A stretch of DNA of 64,000 bases from Halomonas sp. CUBES01. Lineage in GTDB: Bacteria > Pseudomonadota > Gammaproteobacteria > Pseudomonadales > Halomonadaceae. Where the stretch lies: assembly GCF_020991005.1 (NCBI RefSeq), contig NZ_JAJLLW010000002.1, forward strand, positions 310,001 to 374,000, in the 5' to 3' direction. Below the pieces are notes generated by a model. That model was not told where the DNA came from. It saw nothing but the letters and a program-made list of their open reading frames with translations, and did not search any database. Positions 41,043 to 48,494 of the stretch are shown piece by piece (position 1 is the stretch's first letter; every line of letters starts with the position of its first letter). The position numbers and the translations under genes were made by a program.

Positions 41043-42248
41043 GTGAGCAAGTACCATATTGCATTGTCGTTCGCTGGTGAAGATAGGGATTACGTCGATC
41101 GTGTTGCGAACCATCTACGCGAAAACGGTGTCGAGGTCTTCTACGATAAGTTCGAGGAAACCAAGCTCTGGGGGAAGGATCTCTATACATATTTGACGGA
41201 CATTTACCAAAACCGCGCGTTATATACAGTTATGTTCGTGTCTGAAGTCTACAAAGAAAAATTATGGACTAATCACGAGCGAAAAAGTGCTCAGGCTCGA
41301 GCTTTTACCGAAAGCCAAGAATATATCCTACCGGCGATGTTTGACGAAGATGTGGAAATTCCAGGGTTGCTGAGAACTACTGGCTATATCAGCTTGCGTG
41401 GTCTCTCGCCGGAAGAGTTCGGTGACAAGATAATTCAAAAACTCAAGGATAGCGGGGTGTCCCTTCAGGTAGAGGAAAAATTTAGTTATTCAGATTTCGC
41501 CAAAGCAGATATCGATTTTCCCCTAGCTGACTACCCTTCTGTATCTAATACCCTTGCTGATTTAAAGTCCAGCAATTGGTACACACAGAATCCCGCTATA
41601 AACAAGATATTCGAACTTGATTTGAACAGTCTAAGCGCTGACGAATTATTTGTACTTGGTCGAAACGTATACCAAACAGCATGTGGCGGAGAAAATAAGG
41701 CAAACGATATATTGGATAACCTGAGAAGAGATATGGCGACTATTCCTCAGGCAGCGGCAGAGCATTTGATCAACGGAATGTTCTACGAAGTGTATTTTGA
41801 TTCCAAGGGTGAATTTCGTGGCCGCAACTTGAAAAGTCGATGTTTGGACGAGTTACTAGAAATTCAATCCGTTGAAAAGTACTCAGATTCAATAATTTTT
41901 ATAAAGCAGGTTCTCCAACCTTATAAAGATCAATTGCCAATTATACCTGATTCGAAACCACAAGTTTTGATCATCGAGCTTGACCTTCAGAAAAAAGATC
42001 CGCCATCTATAGAGTCCATAATGATAAAAGGTCAGGAGCTTTTAATTGATGCGGAAGAAGACGAGGATTCTTTCAGTAACATGTGGAAGCTATCTTTCAG
42101 AGAGTTTAGTTTAGAAACTCTTAAAGAAACGATATCTAAAGAATGGCATGTTCCTGAGAAACAAATTGAGCTAAGGCCAGAGAGCGGTGACGCAATAAAG
42201 TATTCTCTGCCGAAAGGGAAGACCATTGGGTACCCGGATTCAGAGTAA
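41043..42248 (+). CDS. TIR-domain protein, integron cassette 1
   Basis: A 401-residue protein. Residues 3-130 form a TIR domain: ALSFAGEDRDYVDRVANHL and EVFYDKFEET at the BB-loop region, LWGKDL, and Glu79 in LWTNHERKSAQ at the position of the NAD-cleaving glutamate. The other 270 residues are helical and not recognised. Bacterial TIR proteins often act as NADases in phage defence; that role here is inference. The start is a GTG at 41043 with AAGGAG 5 bases upstream. The base composition is AT-rich compared with the backbone. Confidence 0.85.
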   Translation: MSKYHIALSFAGEDRDYVDRVANHLRENGVEVFYDKFEETKLWGKDLYTYLTDIYQNRALYTVMFVSEVYKEKLWTNHERKSAQARAFTESQEYILPAMFDEDVEIPGLLRTTGYISLRGLSPEEFGDKIIQKLKDSGVSLQVEEKFSYSDFAKADIDFPLADYPSVSNTLADLKSSNWYTQNPAINKIFELDLNSLSADELFVLGRNVYQTACGGENKANDILDNLRRDMATIPQAAAEHLINGMFYEVYFDSKGEFRGRNLKSRCLDELLEIQSVEKYSDSIIFIKQVLQPYKDQLPIIPDSKPQVLIIELDLQKKDPPSIESIMIKGQELLIDAEEDEDSFSNMWKLSFREFSLETLKETISKEWHVPEKQIELRPESGDAIKYSLPKGKTIGYPDSE

Positions 42249-42265
42249 CCTCGCGGACCCATTTT

Positions 42266-42335
42266 CTAACAAAGTGGTCAACGGGACGACAACTGAGCTG
42301 CGCTCCGTTGCCGCCCATTACCACCGGCGTTAGCT
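42266..42335 (+). other. attC site 1
   Basis: Starts CTAACAAAGTGGT and ends ACCACCGGCGTTAGCT, so the outer boxes and the GTGGT/ACCAC arms pair imperfectly. It lies 18 bases after the TIR stop. The cut point is in GTTAGCT at 42329. Confidence 0.8.
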
Positions 42336-42670
42336 GGTAGTGCCTCGGTCTTTTTGGGTGGCTGGGTGCCAGTGGCCTTGGCGGAAAGTTGGCAGCAAAA
42401 CCGGCATTTCCGGTGTTCCGCCAAGGCTGTCCGAATCCGCGTCGAGCTGGCAGCAAAAATCGGGCAGCGGTGTTGGTATAGACGTCGGTGTTCGCCTTGT
42501 GGGGCAATCCGCCGAAAATTTGGTCCGGACCTGCTACTCTGAAGTTCAGGTTCGTTCACCGCCTCATGGGCGGTGGTTTTAATCAGTGTGCATCGGCAGG
42601 TGTCGGTGCCAGGGCAGCGGAGCAGGTCGTCGCGTTGGTTGCCAGGGATCAGGTTTCACAATTACCCCCA
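42336..42670 (+). other. Apparently non-coding cassette 2
   Basis: No convincing gene lies between attC 1 and attC 2. An 80-residue frame from a GTG at 42340 has no clear ribosome site and unnatural composition. The stretch contains a perfect 11-bp inverted repeat (CCTTGGCGGAA at 42376 and TTCCGCCAAGG at 42416) enclosing ACCGG/CCGGT, and a terminator-like CACCGCC/GGCGGTG stem at 42557-42575 followed by GTTTT. A structured RNA is possible. Confidence 0.5.
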
Positions 42671-42777
42671 GCTAACCAGTCGTTCAAGTACGTTCCGGCC
42701 TTCGGCCTCCACCGGACGCCCTTTCCATGGCGCCTTTGGCACCATTCCAAGGGCGCCGCTTAACATTGGCGTTATTT
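42671..42777 (+). other. attC site 2
   Basis: Begins GCTAACCAGTCGTTCAAG and ends CGCTTAACATTGGCGTTATT; the two ends are imperfect inverted repeats. At about 105 bases it is longer than the other sites. It closes cassette 2. Confidence 0.7.
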
Positions 42778-42792
42778 TTACCAGAGGTAGCT

Positions 42793-43149
42793 GTGAACTT
42801 TGAAGTGAATAACGTATTTGGGCACTATGAAGGCCACATTGACCGAGAAGCTCGCAAGGTTCGAACGGTGGAGCCGTCAACTGGGAAAATGATCATGCTA
42901 GGCTTTGATGATTTCGGAGATGTTAATCCAGCACCAGAGTTGGCGGATAAATTTGGGGGAGGTTGCAGGGGAATCCATATTAAGGTCAGGGATCTCATAA
43001 ATGAAATTGAGGAGTCCGAGAAAGCGTCGGAGAAACAGATTCCGAGCTTCATTGCGCTCCTCCAGGATTACTGTAGCCATCACTATATCTTGATTACCGT
43101 TGCACTATCGTTCTTGAGCGTATTAATAGCGTTGGTGGCGTTGTTTTGA
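42793..43149 (+). CDS. Small tail-anchored protein, integron cassette 3
   Basis: A 118-residue protein I do not recognise. The N-terminal 90 residues are soluble and charged; the last 21 (ILITVALSFLSVLIALVALF region) form one membrane helix at the extreme C terminus, so it should be tail-anchored. The GTG at 42793 has AGAGGT upstream and lies inside the cassette; the frame extension to 42727 crosses attC 2 and is rejected. Confidence 0.7.
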   Translation: MNFEVNNVFGHYEGHIDREARKVRTVEPSTGKMIMLGFDDFGDVNPAPELADKFGGGCRGIHIKVRDLINEIEESEKASEKQIPSFIALLQDYCSHHYILITVALSFLSVLIALVALF

Positions 43150-43157
43150 AAGGAAAA

Positions 43158-43234
43158 ATAACCAAGCGCAGCACTACGCGGCCTGTCGGCCGCCGGATGC
43201 TCGCAAGCTCGCACCGGTGTGCACGGCGTTAGAT
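43158..43234 (+). other. attC site 3
   Basis: Begins TAACCAAGCGCAGCAC and ends GTGTGCACGGCGTTAGAT. The middle has TCGCAAGCTCGC, a block shared with attC 4. It closes cassette 3. Confidence 0.78.
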
Positions 43235-43250
43235 TTCTCAAGGAGCGTAT

Positions 43251-43940
43251 GTGGATATACCTTCGAAACATGTGCTTGATGCGTTAATGGATGAAGGAAT
43301 TGATGAGTTGCATCACGCAAATAGCGTTGCGACCGCATGTCAATTTCTACGGTCTCGCTCCCTGATGTCTAGGGGAACTGTTGAGCGGCTTGGGATCACA
43401 CAGACACCTCAAAGCTCAGATGACCTAGATAAGCGCTATGGAATCTGGTTTGATGTCTTCGCTGACTCCGTTGATATTCATAATAGAGCTAAAAGAGCAA
43501 ACGCCTACGGCCCGGTAATGTTTGTCTTAGACACGGAGCTAATCAATAGGTCTTATACGGGGCGCATCTGGGTGACGAAGTTAAACCCGACTAAATGGTC
43601 TGGAAAATCTGAAAAGCAAAGGTGGTTTCAAGACAAGAAAGATCTTGAAGATAATCTCACCAAAGGTACTTTCGATCAAATGTTAGTATTCCGTCATTGC
43701 GGTGGAGAGCTTCCATTTAAGAAGTTCTTGAAAAGAATTATTTTAGATGACCCACAGCGCACGACCGAAGAAGATGTGGACCTCTATAGTATGGCCGTGG
43801 GAGCATTAAGGCTCGCCATGTCTGATAGTGGTTTGGACATCCCTATTGAACGCCGTGTATGTCGAGCAGGCTGCAAATGCAATGACAATTATGGCGAAGA
43901 CGATGAACGTTTGTACATGATGTTTGACCCAAAAATCTAA
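43251..43940 (+). CDS. Unrecognised 229-residue protein, integron cassette 4
   Basis: No family is certain. The opening (ELHHANSVATACQFLRSRSL) has the look of ADP-ribosyltransferase-like proteins, in which a His-containing strand precedes a helix and a Leu-Ser-Arg loop; FDQMLVFRHCGGELPF later resembles their late strand, but the expected catalytic Glu is not obvious. The C terminus has a small Cys cluster (VCRAGCKC). Start is the GTG at 43251 with AAGGAG upstream; the out-of-frame ATG at 43249 stops soon. The stop codon is part of attC 4. Confidence 0.7.
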   Translation: MDIPSKHVLDALMDEGIDELHHANSVATACQFLRSRSLMSRGTVERLGITQTPQSSDDLDKRYGIWFDVFADSVDIHNRAKRANAYGPVMFVLDTELINRSYTGRIWVTKLNPTKWSGKSEKQRWFQDKKDLEDNLTKGTFDQMLVFRHCGGELPFKKFLKRIILDDPQRTTEEDVDLYSMAVGALRLAMSDSGLDIPIERRVCRAGCKCNDNYGEDDERLYMMFDPKI

Positions 43941-44012
43941 CAAACACATTAAATACGCTCCCTACGGTCGCCGGGCACTCGCAAGCTCGCGCCGTTTATG
44001 TGGGCGTTAGCG
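43936..44012 (+). other. attC site 4
   Basis: Begins TCTAACAAACACAT and ends ATGTGGGCGTTAGCG, with well-paired CACAT/ATGTG arms and the inner TCGCAAGCTCGC block. It overlaps the stop of the cassette 4 gene. Confidence 0.82.
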
Positions 44013-44034
44013 AGTAAGGAGATTTATACAAAAT

Positions 44035-46500
44035 ATGGCAAAAAAAGAAGCAAAAACAGATTTCTGGGTTTATGGCCTTCTGAAGGAAGCAGGCATCGAA
44101 CTGGAACCACAAGGAAGCTCTGTCAAAGAAATCAATGACGCTCTGAAAACTGCGTCAAAGGCTGGATCGGGCAAGGTCGGCTTCCCCGAATTCGTCGGGC
44201 TCGTTAAAGATTTCTTGTTGATTATTGAAAACAAAGCGGACGTTGCCAAACACGTTAAAAGAACCAAGGGCGACACGATCAGCGCGACTGTGAAGGATGT
44301 AAAAGACTGCGCCGTGAATGGTGCTTTATTTTATGGTAAGCATTTAGCCAAAAACACGAGTTATAATAAGATTATCGCCTTTGGTATATCCGGCGATAAA
44401 AAGCAGCACCATATTAGCCCAGTTTTCATTGATGAAACTGAATACTACCGGGAATTGCCTGATGTAGAATCTTTCATTTCATTCAATGAAGAAAATATCG
44501 AAGGATATTACACAAGAGAAATTCTGGAAGAAGAAACTGATTACGATAAAGAGCTTCATGAAATCCTGAAGGATGCCGCAGAGCTTCACGAAGATTTGCG
44601 GAACTACGGCAATTTGAAAGACATAGACAAGCCGCTTGTTGTATCAGGTATTTTGCTGGCGCTTCGGGAGTCTGAATACAAAAACTTTTCAACTGATGAT
44701 CTGGTTGGCGATGACAACATTAGCACCGATGGCGATAAGGTCTTCAAAGCCATTGCATCGAACCTCAAGCGCTCTAACGTTCGGCCTGATGTTAAGCGTG
44801 ATAAAATCCTGAGCCAGTTTGCGATTATCAAAGATACCCAAATCCTGAACGAGATTAATACCACGCTCGGCAAGACTCCTCTGAAGCATTTCACCGAGTT
44901 TTTGAACCAGCGGATATACAGGAGTATTCGCTACACTAGCTCCTCGGAGGACTATCTGGGACGGTTCTACGGCGAGTTTATGTCCTACTCGGGTGGGGAT
45001 GGCCAGACCCTCGGCATTGTTCTGACTCCAAAACACATAACGGATCTGTTCTGTGAATTGATGGACATTCAGCCCGATGATATCGTCTTTGATCCGTGCG
45101 CGGGCACAGCGGGCTTTCTCATTGCCGCTATGCACCACATGATTGCTCAGGCGGACACCGAAGAGCAGAAAAAGAACATTCGTCAAAGACAGCTTCACGG
45201 GCTGGAATTGCAACCCTACATGTTCACCATTGCTACCACGAACATGATTTTGCGGGGTGATGGCAAATCCAACTTGGTCAATCACAACTTCTTGAAAGAG
45301 AGCGCTAGCAAGATCCAGCTTAACGGGGCAACGGTTGGAATGATGAACCCACCGTATTCGCAAGGCTCCAAGAAGAACCCTGACCTTTACGAAATCGCCT
45401 TCACAGAGCATCTGCTGGACTCATTGACCGAGGGTGGCCGTGCGGTAGTTATCGTGCCTCAGTCGTCAATGACCGGGAAATCATCGGAAGAAAAAGCCAT
45501 TAAAGGCAATATCTTGAAAAAACACACGTTAGAGGGTGTGATTACGCTGAACAGCGATACCTTCTATGGCGTTGGGACTTTGCCCTGTATAGCGATATTT
45601 ACAGCCAATGAGCCACATCCGAAAGGCAAGGAATGCCGATTCATCGACTTCCGGGATGATGGCTACAAAATCAATCCGCACATCGGCCTGGTTGAGACTG
45701 AGCAGGCCAAGGACAGAAAGCAACACCTGCTGGATGTCTGGTTTGAGCGGATAGAAGCGGCAACAAATTTTTGCGTGAAAACGTCTATTGAAAAGGACGA
45801 TGAATGGTTGCACAGCTTCTACTACTTCAATGACCTGATGCCCAATGAAAGGGAATTTGAAGCGGTAATCACTGATTTTCTGGCCTTTGAATATCTCATG
45901 ATCGTAAAGAACAGATCCTATTTATTTGAAGGGTTGAGCTGGCACGATGTGACGCAAAAAGAGATAGAGAATCTAGTTGAAAAAGATTGGGAAGAGTTCT
46001 TCCTGAAGAGCATTTTCAAAGAGGTTCAGCGCGGCAAACGCTTGAAGAAAGATGATCAGGTGCCGGGGAAAAAGCCCTACATTTCCTCGACCTCACTGAA
46101 TAACGGCGTTGATAATTTCATCGGGAATAATTCCGGCGTTCGGATTTTCTCAGACTGCCTTACTGTTGCGAATAGCGGCAGTGTAGGGTCAAGTTTTTAT
46201 CATCCATACAGCTTCGTTGCCAGTGATCACGTAACCCATCTAGCGAACAATGAATTTAGCAAATACATCTATTTATTCATTGCAGCGCTGACAAATCGGC
46301 TGTCCGAAAAATATAACTTTAATCGGGAAATAAATGACAAGCGAATCAGTCGCGAAAAAATTATGTTACCGGTGACCGAAGAAGGGAAGCCAGATTTCGA
46401 ATACATGGAACAATACATGAAGAATCTGGTTGCTAGGAAGCGCATTCAATACAATACGTTCCTATCTACTGTTGAAAAGCATCCTGACGCAAGCAAATGA
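44035..46500 (+). CDS. Single-chain restriction-modification enzyme (type IIG-like), cassette 5
   Basis: An 821-residue protein. N-terminal nuclease signs: Asp59 and Glu65-x-Lys67 in KDFLLIIENK, matching the PD-(D/E)XK layout. The middle is an HsdM-type N6-adenine methylase: FDPCAGTAGF (residues 352-361) as motif I and NPPY (438-441) as motif IV. From about 650 to the end it resembles an HsdS-type target-recognition domain (QRGKRLKKDD, then KPYISSTSL). All three functions in one chain is the type IIG plan. At 2.5 kb it is large for an integron cassette. Confidence 0.85.
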   Translation: MAKKEAKTDFWVYGLLKEAGIELEPQGSSVKEINDALKTASKAGSGKVGFPEFVGLVKDFLLIIENKADVAKHVKRTKGDTISATVKDVKDCAVNGALFYGKHLAKNTSYNKIIAFGISGDKKQHHISPVFIDETEYYRELPDVESFISFNEENIEGYYTREILEEETDYDKELHEILKDAAELHEDLRNYGNLKDIDKPLVVSGILLALRESEYKNFSTDDLVGDDNISTDGDKVFKAIASNLKRSNVRPDVKRDKILSQFAIIKDTQILNEINTTLGKTPLKHFTEFLNQRIYRSIRYTSSSEDYLGRFYGEFMSYSGGDGQTLGIVLTPKHITDLFCELMDIQPDDIVFDPCAGTAGFLIAAMHHMIAQADTEEQKKNIRQRQLHGLELQPYMFTIATTNMILRGDGKSNLVNHNFLKESASKIQLNGATVGMMNPPYSQGSKKNPDLYEIAFTEHLLDSLTEGGRAVVIVPQSSMTGKSSEEKAIKGNILKKHTLEGVITLNSDTFYGVGTLPCIAIFTANEPHPKGKECRFIDFRDDGYKINPHIGLVETEQAKDRKQHLLDVWFERIEAATNFCVKTSIEKDDEWLHSFYYFNDLMPNEREFEAVITDFLAFEYLMIVKNRSYLFEGLSWHDVTQKEIENLVEKDWEEFFLKSIFKEVQRGKRLKKDDQVPGKKPYISSTSLNNGVDNFIGNNSGVRIFSDCLTVANSGSVGSSFYHPYSFVASDHVTHLANNEFSKYIYLFIAALTNRLSEKYNFNREINDKRISREKIMLPVTEEGKPDFEYMEQYMKNLVARKRIQYNTFLSTVEKHPDASK

Positions 46501-46570
46501 TTCTCTGGTTTTTGACGAAACCCCTCAGGAAATTCATGTGGTTGAGTCGGTGGCGATAACTTATATATAA

Positions 46571-46629
46571 GCTAACAAAACATTGCAGCGGACGCGTAAA
46601 AGCCGCGCCGCTGAATGTTGGCGTTAGCT
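46571..46629 (+). other. attC site 5
   Basis: A compact 59-base site. GCTAAC, CATT and CAGCGG on the left pair with CCGCTG, AATG and GTTAGC on the right; the loop is short. It is the best-formed attC in the array and closes cassette 5. Confidence 0.88.
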
Positions 46630-46633
46630 GTGA

Positions 46634-46668
46634 TTGCCTCACCTGAAAAGTGATACTATAGTGTCACT
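46634..46668 (+). promoter_or_regulatory. Promoter and operator of the toxin-antitoxin cassette
   Basis: TTGCCT and TATAGT are 17 bases apart, a good sigma70 promoter. The -10 lies inside a 20-base dyad, AGTGATACTA and TAGTGTCACT, with 9 of 10 positions symmetric, the expected autoregulatory operator. It sits just after attC 5, so the cassette is self-expressed. Confidence 0.78.
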
Positions 46669-46692
46669 ATTAATCTAATTCAGGGTGAGCCC

Positions 46693-46950
46693 GTGAAAGT
46701 TGAGCTTGTTACGAACCTCAAGCGCCAAGCCACAAAGATTCTGGCAGATCTGCACTTGTCTAAAGAGCCGATACTGATCACGGAGCATGGTCAGCCATCC
46801 GCATACCTTGTCGATGTGCAGGATTACGAGTTCATGCAGCGCCGACTTGAGCTGCTTGAGGGGCTCTCACGGGGAGAGCGTGCTGTACTTGAGGGAAGAA
46901 CGTACAGCCAAAGTGAGGCCAGGGAGAAAATGAGTAAATGGCTGAGGTAA
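46693..46950 (+). CDS. Phd/YefM-family antitoxin, integron cassette 6
   Basis: An 85-residue antitoxin. The N-terminal half has the family pattern (KRQATKILADLHLSKEPILI then GQPSAYLVDV) used for DNA binding and dimerisation; the C-terminal helix should wrap the toxin. Start is a GTG at 46693. It overlaps the toxin gene by 13 bases, the usual coupled layout, and lies under its own promoter and dyad operator. Confidence 0.88.
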   Translation: MKVELVTNLKRQATKILADLHLSKEPILITEHGQPSAYLVDVQDYEFMQRRLELLEGLSRGERAVLEGRTYSQSEAREKMSKWLR

Positions 46951-47240
46951 TCTGGACGGAGCCCGCCCTCCAGGAACTGGATGCCATTGCTGAGTACATT
47001 GCTCTGGATAATCCTGCTGCCGCAAGCCATTTGGTCGCGGAAGTTTTCGATAAAATCGAGCGTCTGGAAGATTTTCCCCAATACGGGCGGATTCCCCCGG
47101 AGCTGACTAATTCGGTATACAGGGAAGTAGTGATTCCACCGTGTCGCATTTTTTATCGTGAGGATGGAAAGCGAGTTCTCGTCCTCTATGTCATGCGAGA
47201 GGAGCGGCAGCTTCGTGCGTACATGCTTGGGAAAAGCTAA
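46938..47240 (+). CDS. RelE/ParE-family toxin, integron cassette 6
   Basis: A 100-residue toxin. WTEPALQELDAIAEYIALDN at the N terminus and RIFYREDGKRVLVLYVMRE at the C terminus are family marks; the sequence is nearer the ParE side (gyrase inhibitors) than the mRNA-cutting RelE side, but this is not decisive. It forms a pair with the antitoxin. The stop is at the start of a TAACC box. Confidence 0.88.
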   Translation: MAEVIWTEPALQELDAIAEYIALDNPAAASHLVAEVFDKIERLEDFPQYGRIPPELTNSVYREVVIPPCRIFYREDGKRVLVLYVMREERQLRAYMLGKS

Positions 47241-47350
47241 CCAGGCGCGTCACTAGGATGCCTTCGTCTCCGCTTCGCTACGTCAAAGCCATTGGCTTGT
47301 GCCCAATTGATCATGGAAGTATATGTTCAGGGTATACTCAGGCGTTAAAG
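47236..47350 (+). other. Degraded attC-like site at the array end
   Basis: The left end GCTAACCAGGCG and the right end AGGCGTTAAAG look like attC boxes, but the arms between them do not pair well. It may be a recombined or decayed attC, and the last boundary of the array. The LysE gene then starts like a cassette gene. Confidence 0.4.
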
Positions 47351-47361
47351 GAGAATCCGTT

Positions 47362-47982
47362 GTGACCTTGATGACCATCCTGTTATTCATACCCGCATGT
47401 TTTGCGTTGAACATGGCGCCTGGCCCCAATAACCTTCTTTCGATGGCGAACGCCAAGCGCTATGGCATCAAGGCTGCCTGTTATGCAGGCATTGGTCGGC
47501 TGGTCGCATTTGTGGGCATGATCACGCTTGCCGCGACAGGGCTGGCAACAGTGCTGTATACGTCCGAAAAATTATTTTTTGTAATAAAGATCGTTGGAGG
47601 GCTCTACCTACTTTGGCTGGCCTTTCAGCTTTGGACGGCAGACCCAACTGACGGTGGGGACGAAGCCCAGGGTGGCAAAAGCCTGTTTCAGCTGGCGAGG
47701 CAAGAGTTTTTCCTGGCGGCTGGAAACCCCAAGGCAATTTTGATTTTTACAGCTTTCCTGCCTCAGTTTGTCGATCCTGCAGGCTCTGTAGGACTCCAGT
47801 TCTTGATGTTAGGTGGGCTTTTTTTGACGCTTGAATGGGTCGCAATAGCCGGGTATGCCTTTTTTGGCAAAGCGCTGCGTCATTGGTTCTCTCGCCCCTC
47901 GTTGCGCCGCCTGTTCAATAGACTTTGTGCCGGATTGCTTGGAAGTGCTGGCGTTGGGCTCTTGCTGGCGCGTCGTGAGTAA
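47362..47982 (+). CDS. LysE/RhtB-family amino acid exporter
   Basis: A 206-residue inner-membrane protein with six hydrophobic helices. The family motif ALNMAPGPNNLLSMANAKRYG lies near the N terminus and FFLAAGNPKAILIFTAFLPQF in the middle. Substrates are amino acids or related metabolites. The GTG at 47362 has AAGGAG 8 bases upstream; ATG at 47371 is an alternative. The short leader after GCGTTAAAG suggests it was a cassette gene, but no attC follows it. Confidence 0.85.
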   Translation: MTLMTILLFIPACFALNMAPGPNNLLSMANAKRYGIKAACYAGIGRLVAFVGMITLAATGLATVLYTSEKLFFVIKIVGGLYLLWLAFQLWTADPTDGGDEAQGGKSLFQLARQEFFLAAGNPKAILIFTAFLPQFVDPAGSVGLQFLMLGGLFLTLEWVAIAGYAFFGKALRHWFSRPSLRRLFNRLCAGLLGSAGVGLLLARRE

Positions 47983-48025
47983 ACTCAAGATATGGACTGC
48001 GCGGATTTACCATGGAGAAATGACA

Positions 48026-48406
48026 ATGAAAATCTTGAAATTAGCGATGATTCTGGCGTTGTTCGTCGCCATGCCGACATGGGCAGAAAGCCTTACGGGG
48101 CCTCAGAACAATGCCGTAAGGTCGGCGAATCTGTATCTCAGCATGCAGGGCTTCTCCCGTAGCGGGCTTATTCAGCAGCTCTCATCTGACGTTGGCGATG
48201 GTTATGAGGTTGCCGACGCTACCGTAGCCGTGGATAGTCTTGACGTTGACTGGAATAAGCAAGCAGTGAGGTCTGCTAAGCAGTATCTCAATTTGATGGG
48301 TTTCTCTTGCAACGGCCTGATTGACCAGCTTTCATCCAGCGCAGGCGATGGGTACACCGAGAGCCAGGCTACCTACGGGGCACGGCAAACGAGTGCTTGC
48401 GAGTAA
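48026..48406 (+). CDS. Secreted Ltp-like protein with two repeats
   Basis: A 126-residue exported protein. Residues 1-20 are a signal peptide without a lipobox. Two repeats follow (about 29-67 and 79-117), each with the pattern AVRSA-x2-YL-x2-MGFS-x2-GLI-x-QLSS-x3-GDGY, the Ltp host cell-surface lipoprotein repeat. In streptococcal phages Ltp blocks DNA injection of other phages; whether this periplasmic form does so is unknown. GGAG lies 8 bases before the ATG at 48026; ATG at 48020 is an alternative. Confidence 0.8.
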   Translation: MKILKLAMILALFVAMPTWAESLTGPQNNAVRSANLYLSMQGFSRSGLIQQLSSDVGDGYEVADATVAVDSLDVDWNKQAVRSAKQYLNLMGFSCNGLIDQLSSSAGDGYTESQATYGARQTSACE

Positions 48407-48494
48407 TCAGTGGTAAATCCGCACAAGGCGCTAAAGAATCGAAGTGCTGAGGCTCAGCTAAAAAAGGAACGTTAAGCCAGTAGTGACACCGGAG

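Larger units (their letters stand above)
39863..47350. mobile_element. Chromosomal integron with cassette array
   Basis: An integron integrase gene on the minus strand is followed on the other side by at least six plus-strand cassettes. Each boundary shows a GCGTTA core, and each attC-like site begins with a TAAC-type box next to the previous gene's stop. Gene starts lie within about 10-70 bases of each cassette start. The cassettes are AT-richer than the chromosome. Clear attC sites end at 42335, 42777, 43234, 44012 and 46629; a degraded sixth ends near 47350. Confidence 0.88.

Noticed and set aside
42340..42582. 80-residue frame in cassette 2
   Set aside because: GTG start with no clear ribosome site, unnatural composition, and it runs through strong inverted repeats.
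48472..48478. GTTAAGC as another integron boundary after the Ltp gene
   Set aside because: It fits the core consensus but no paired left arm or foldable attC was found.
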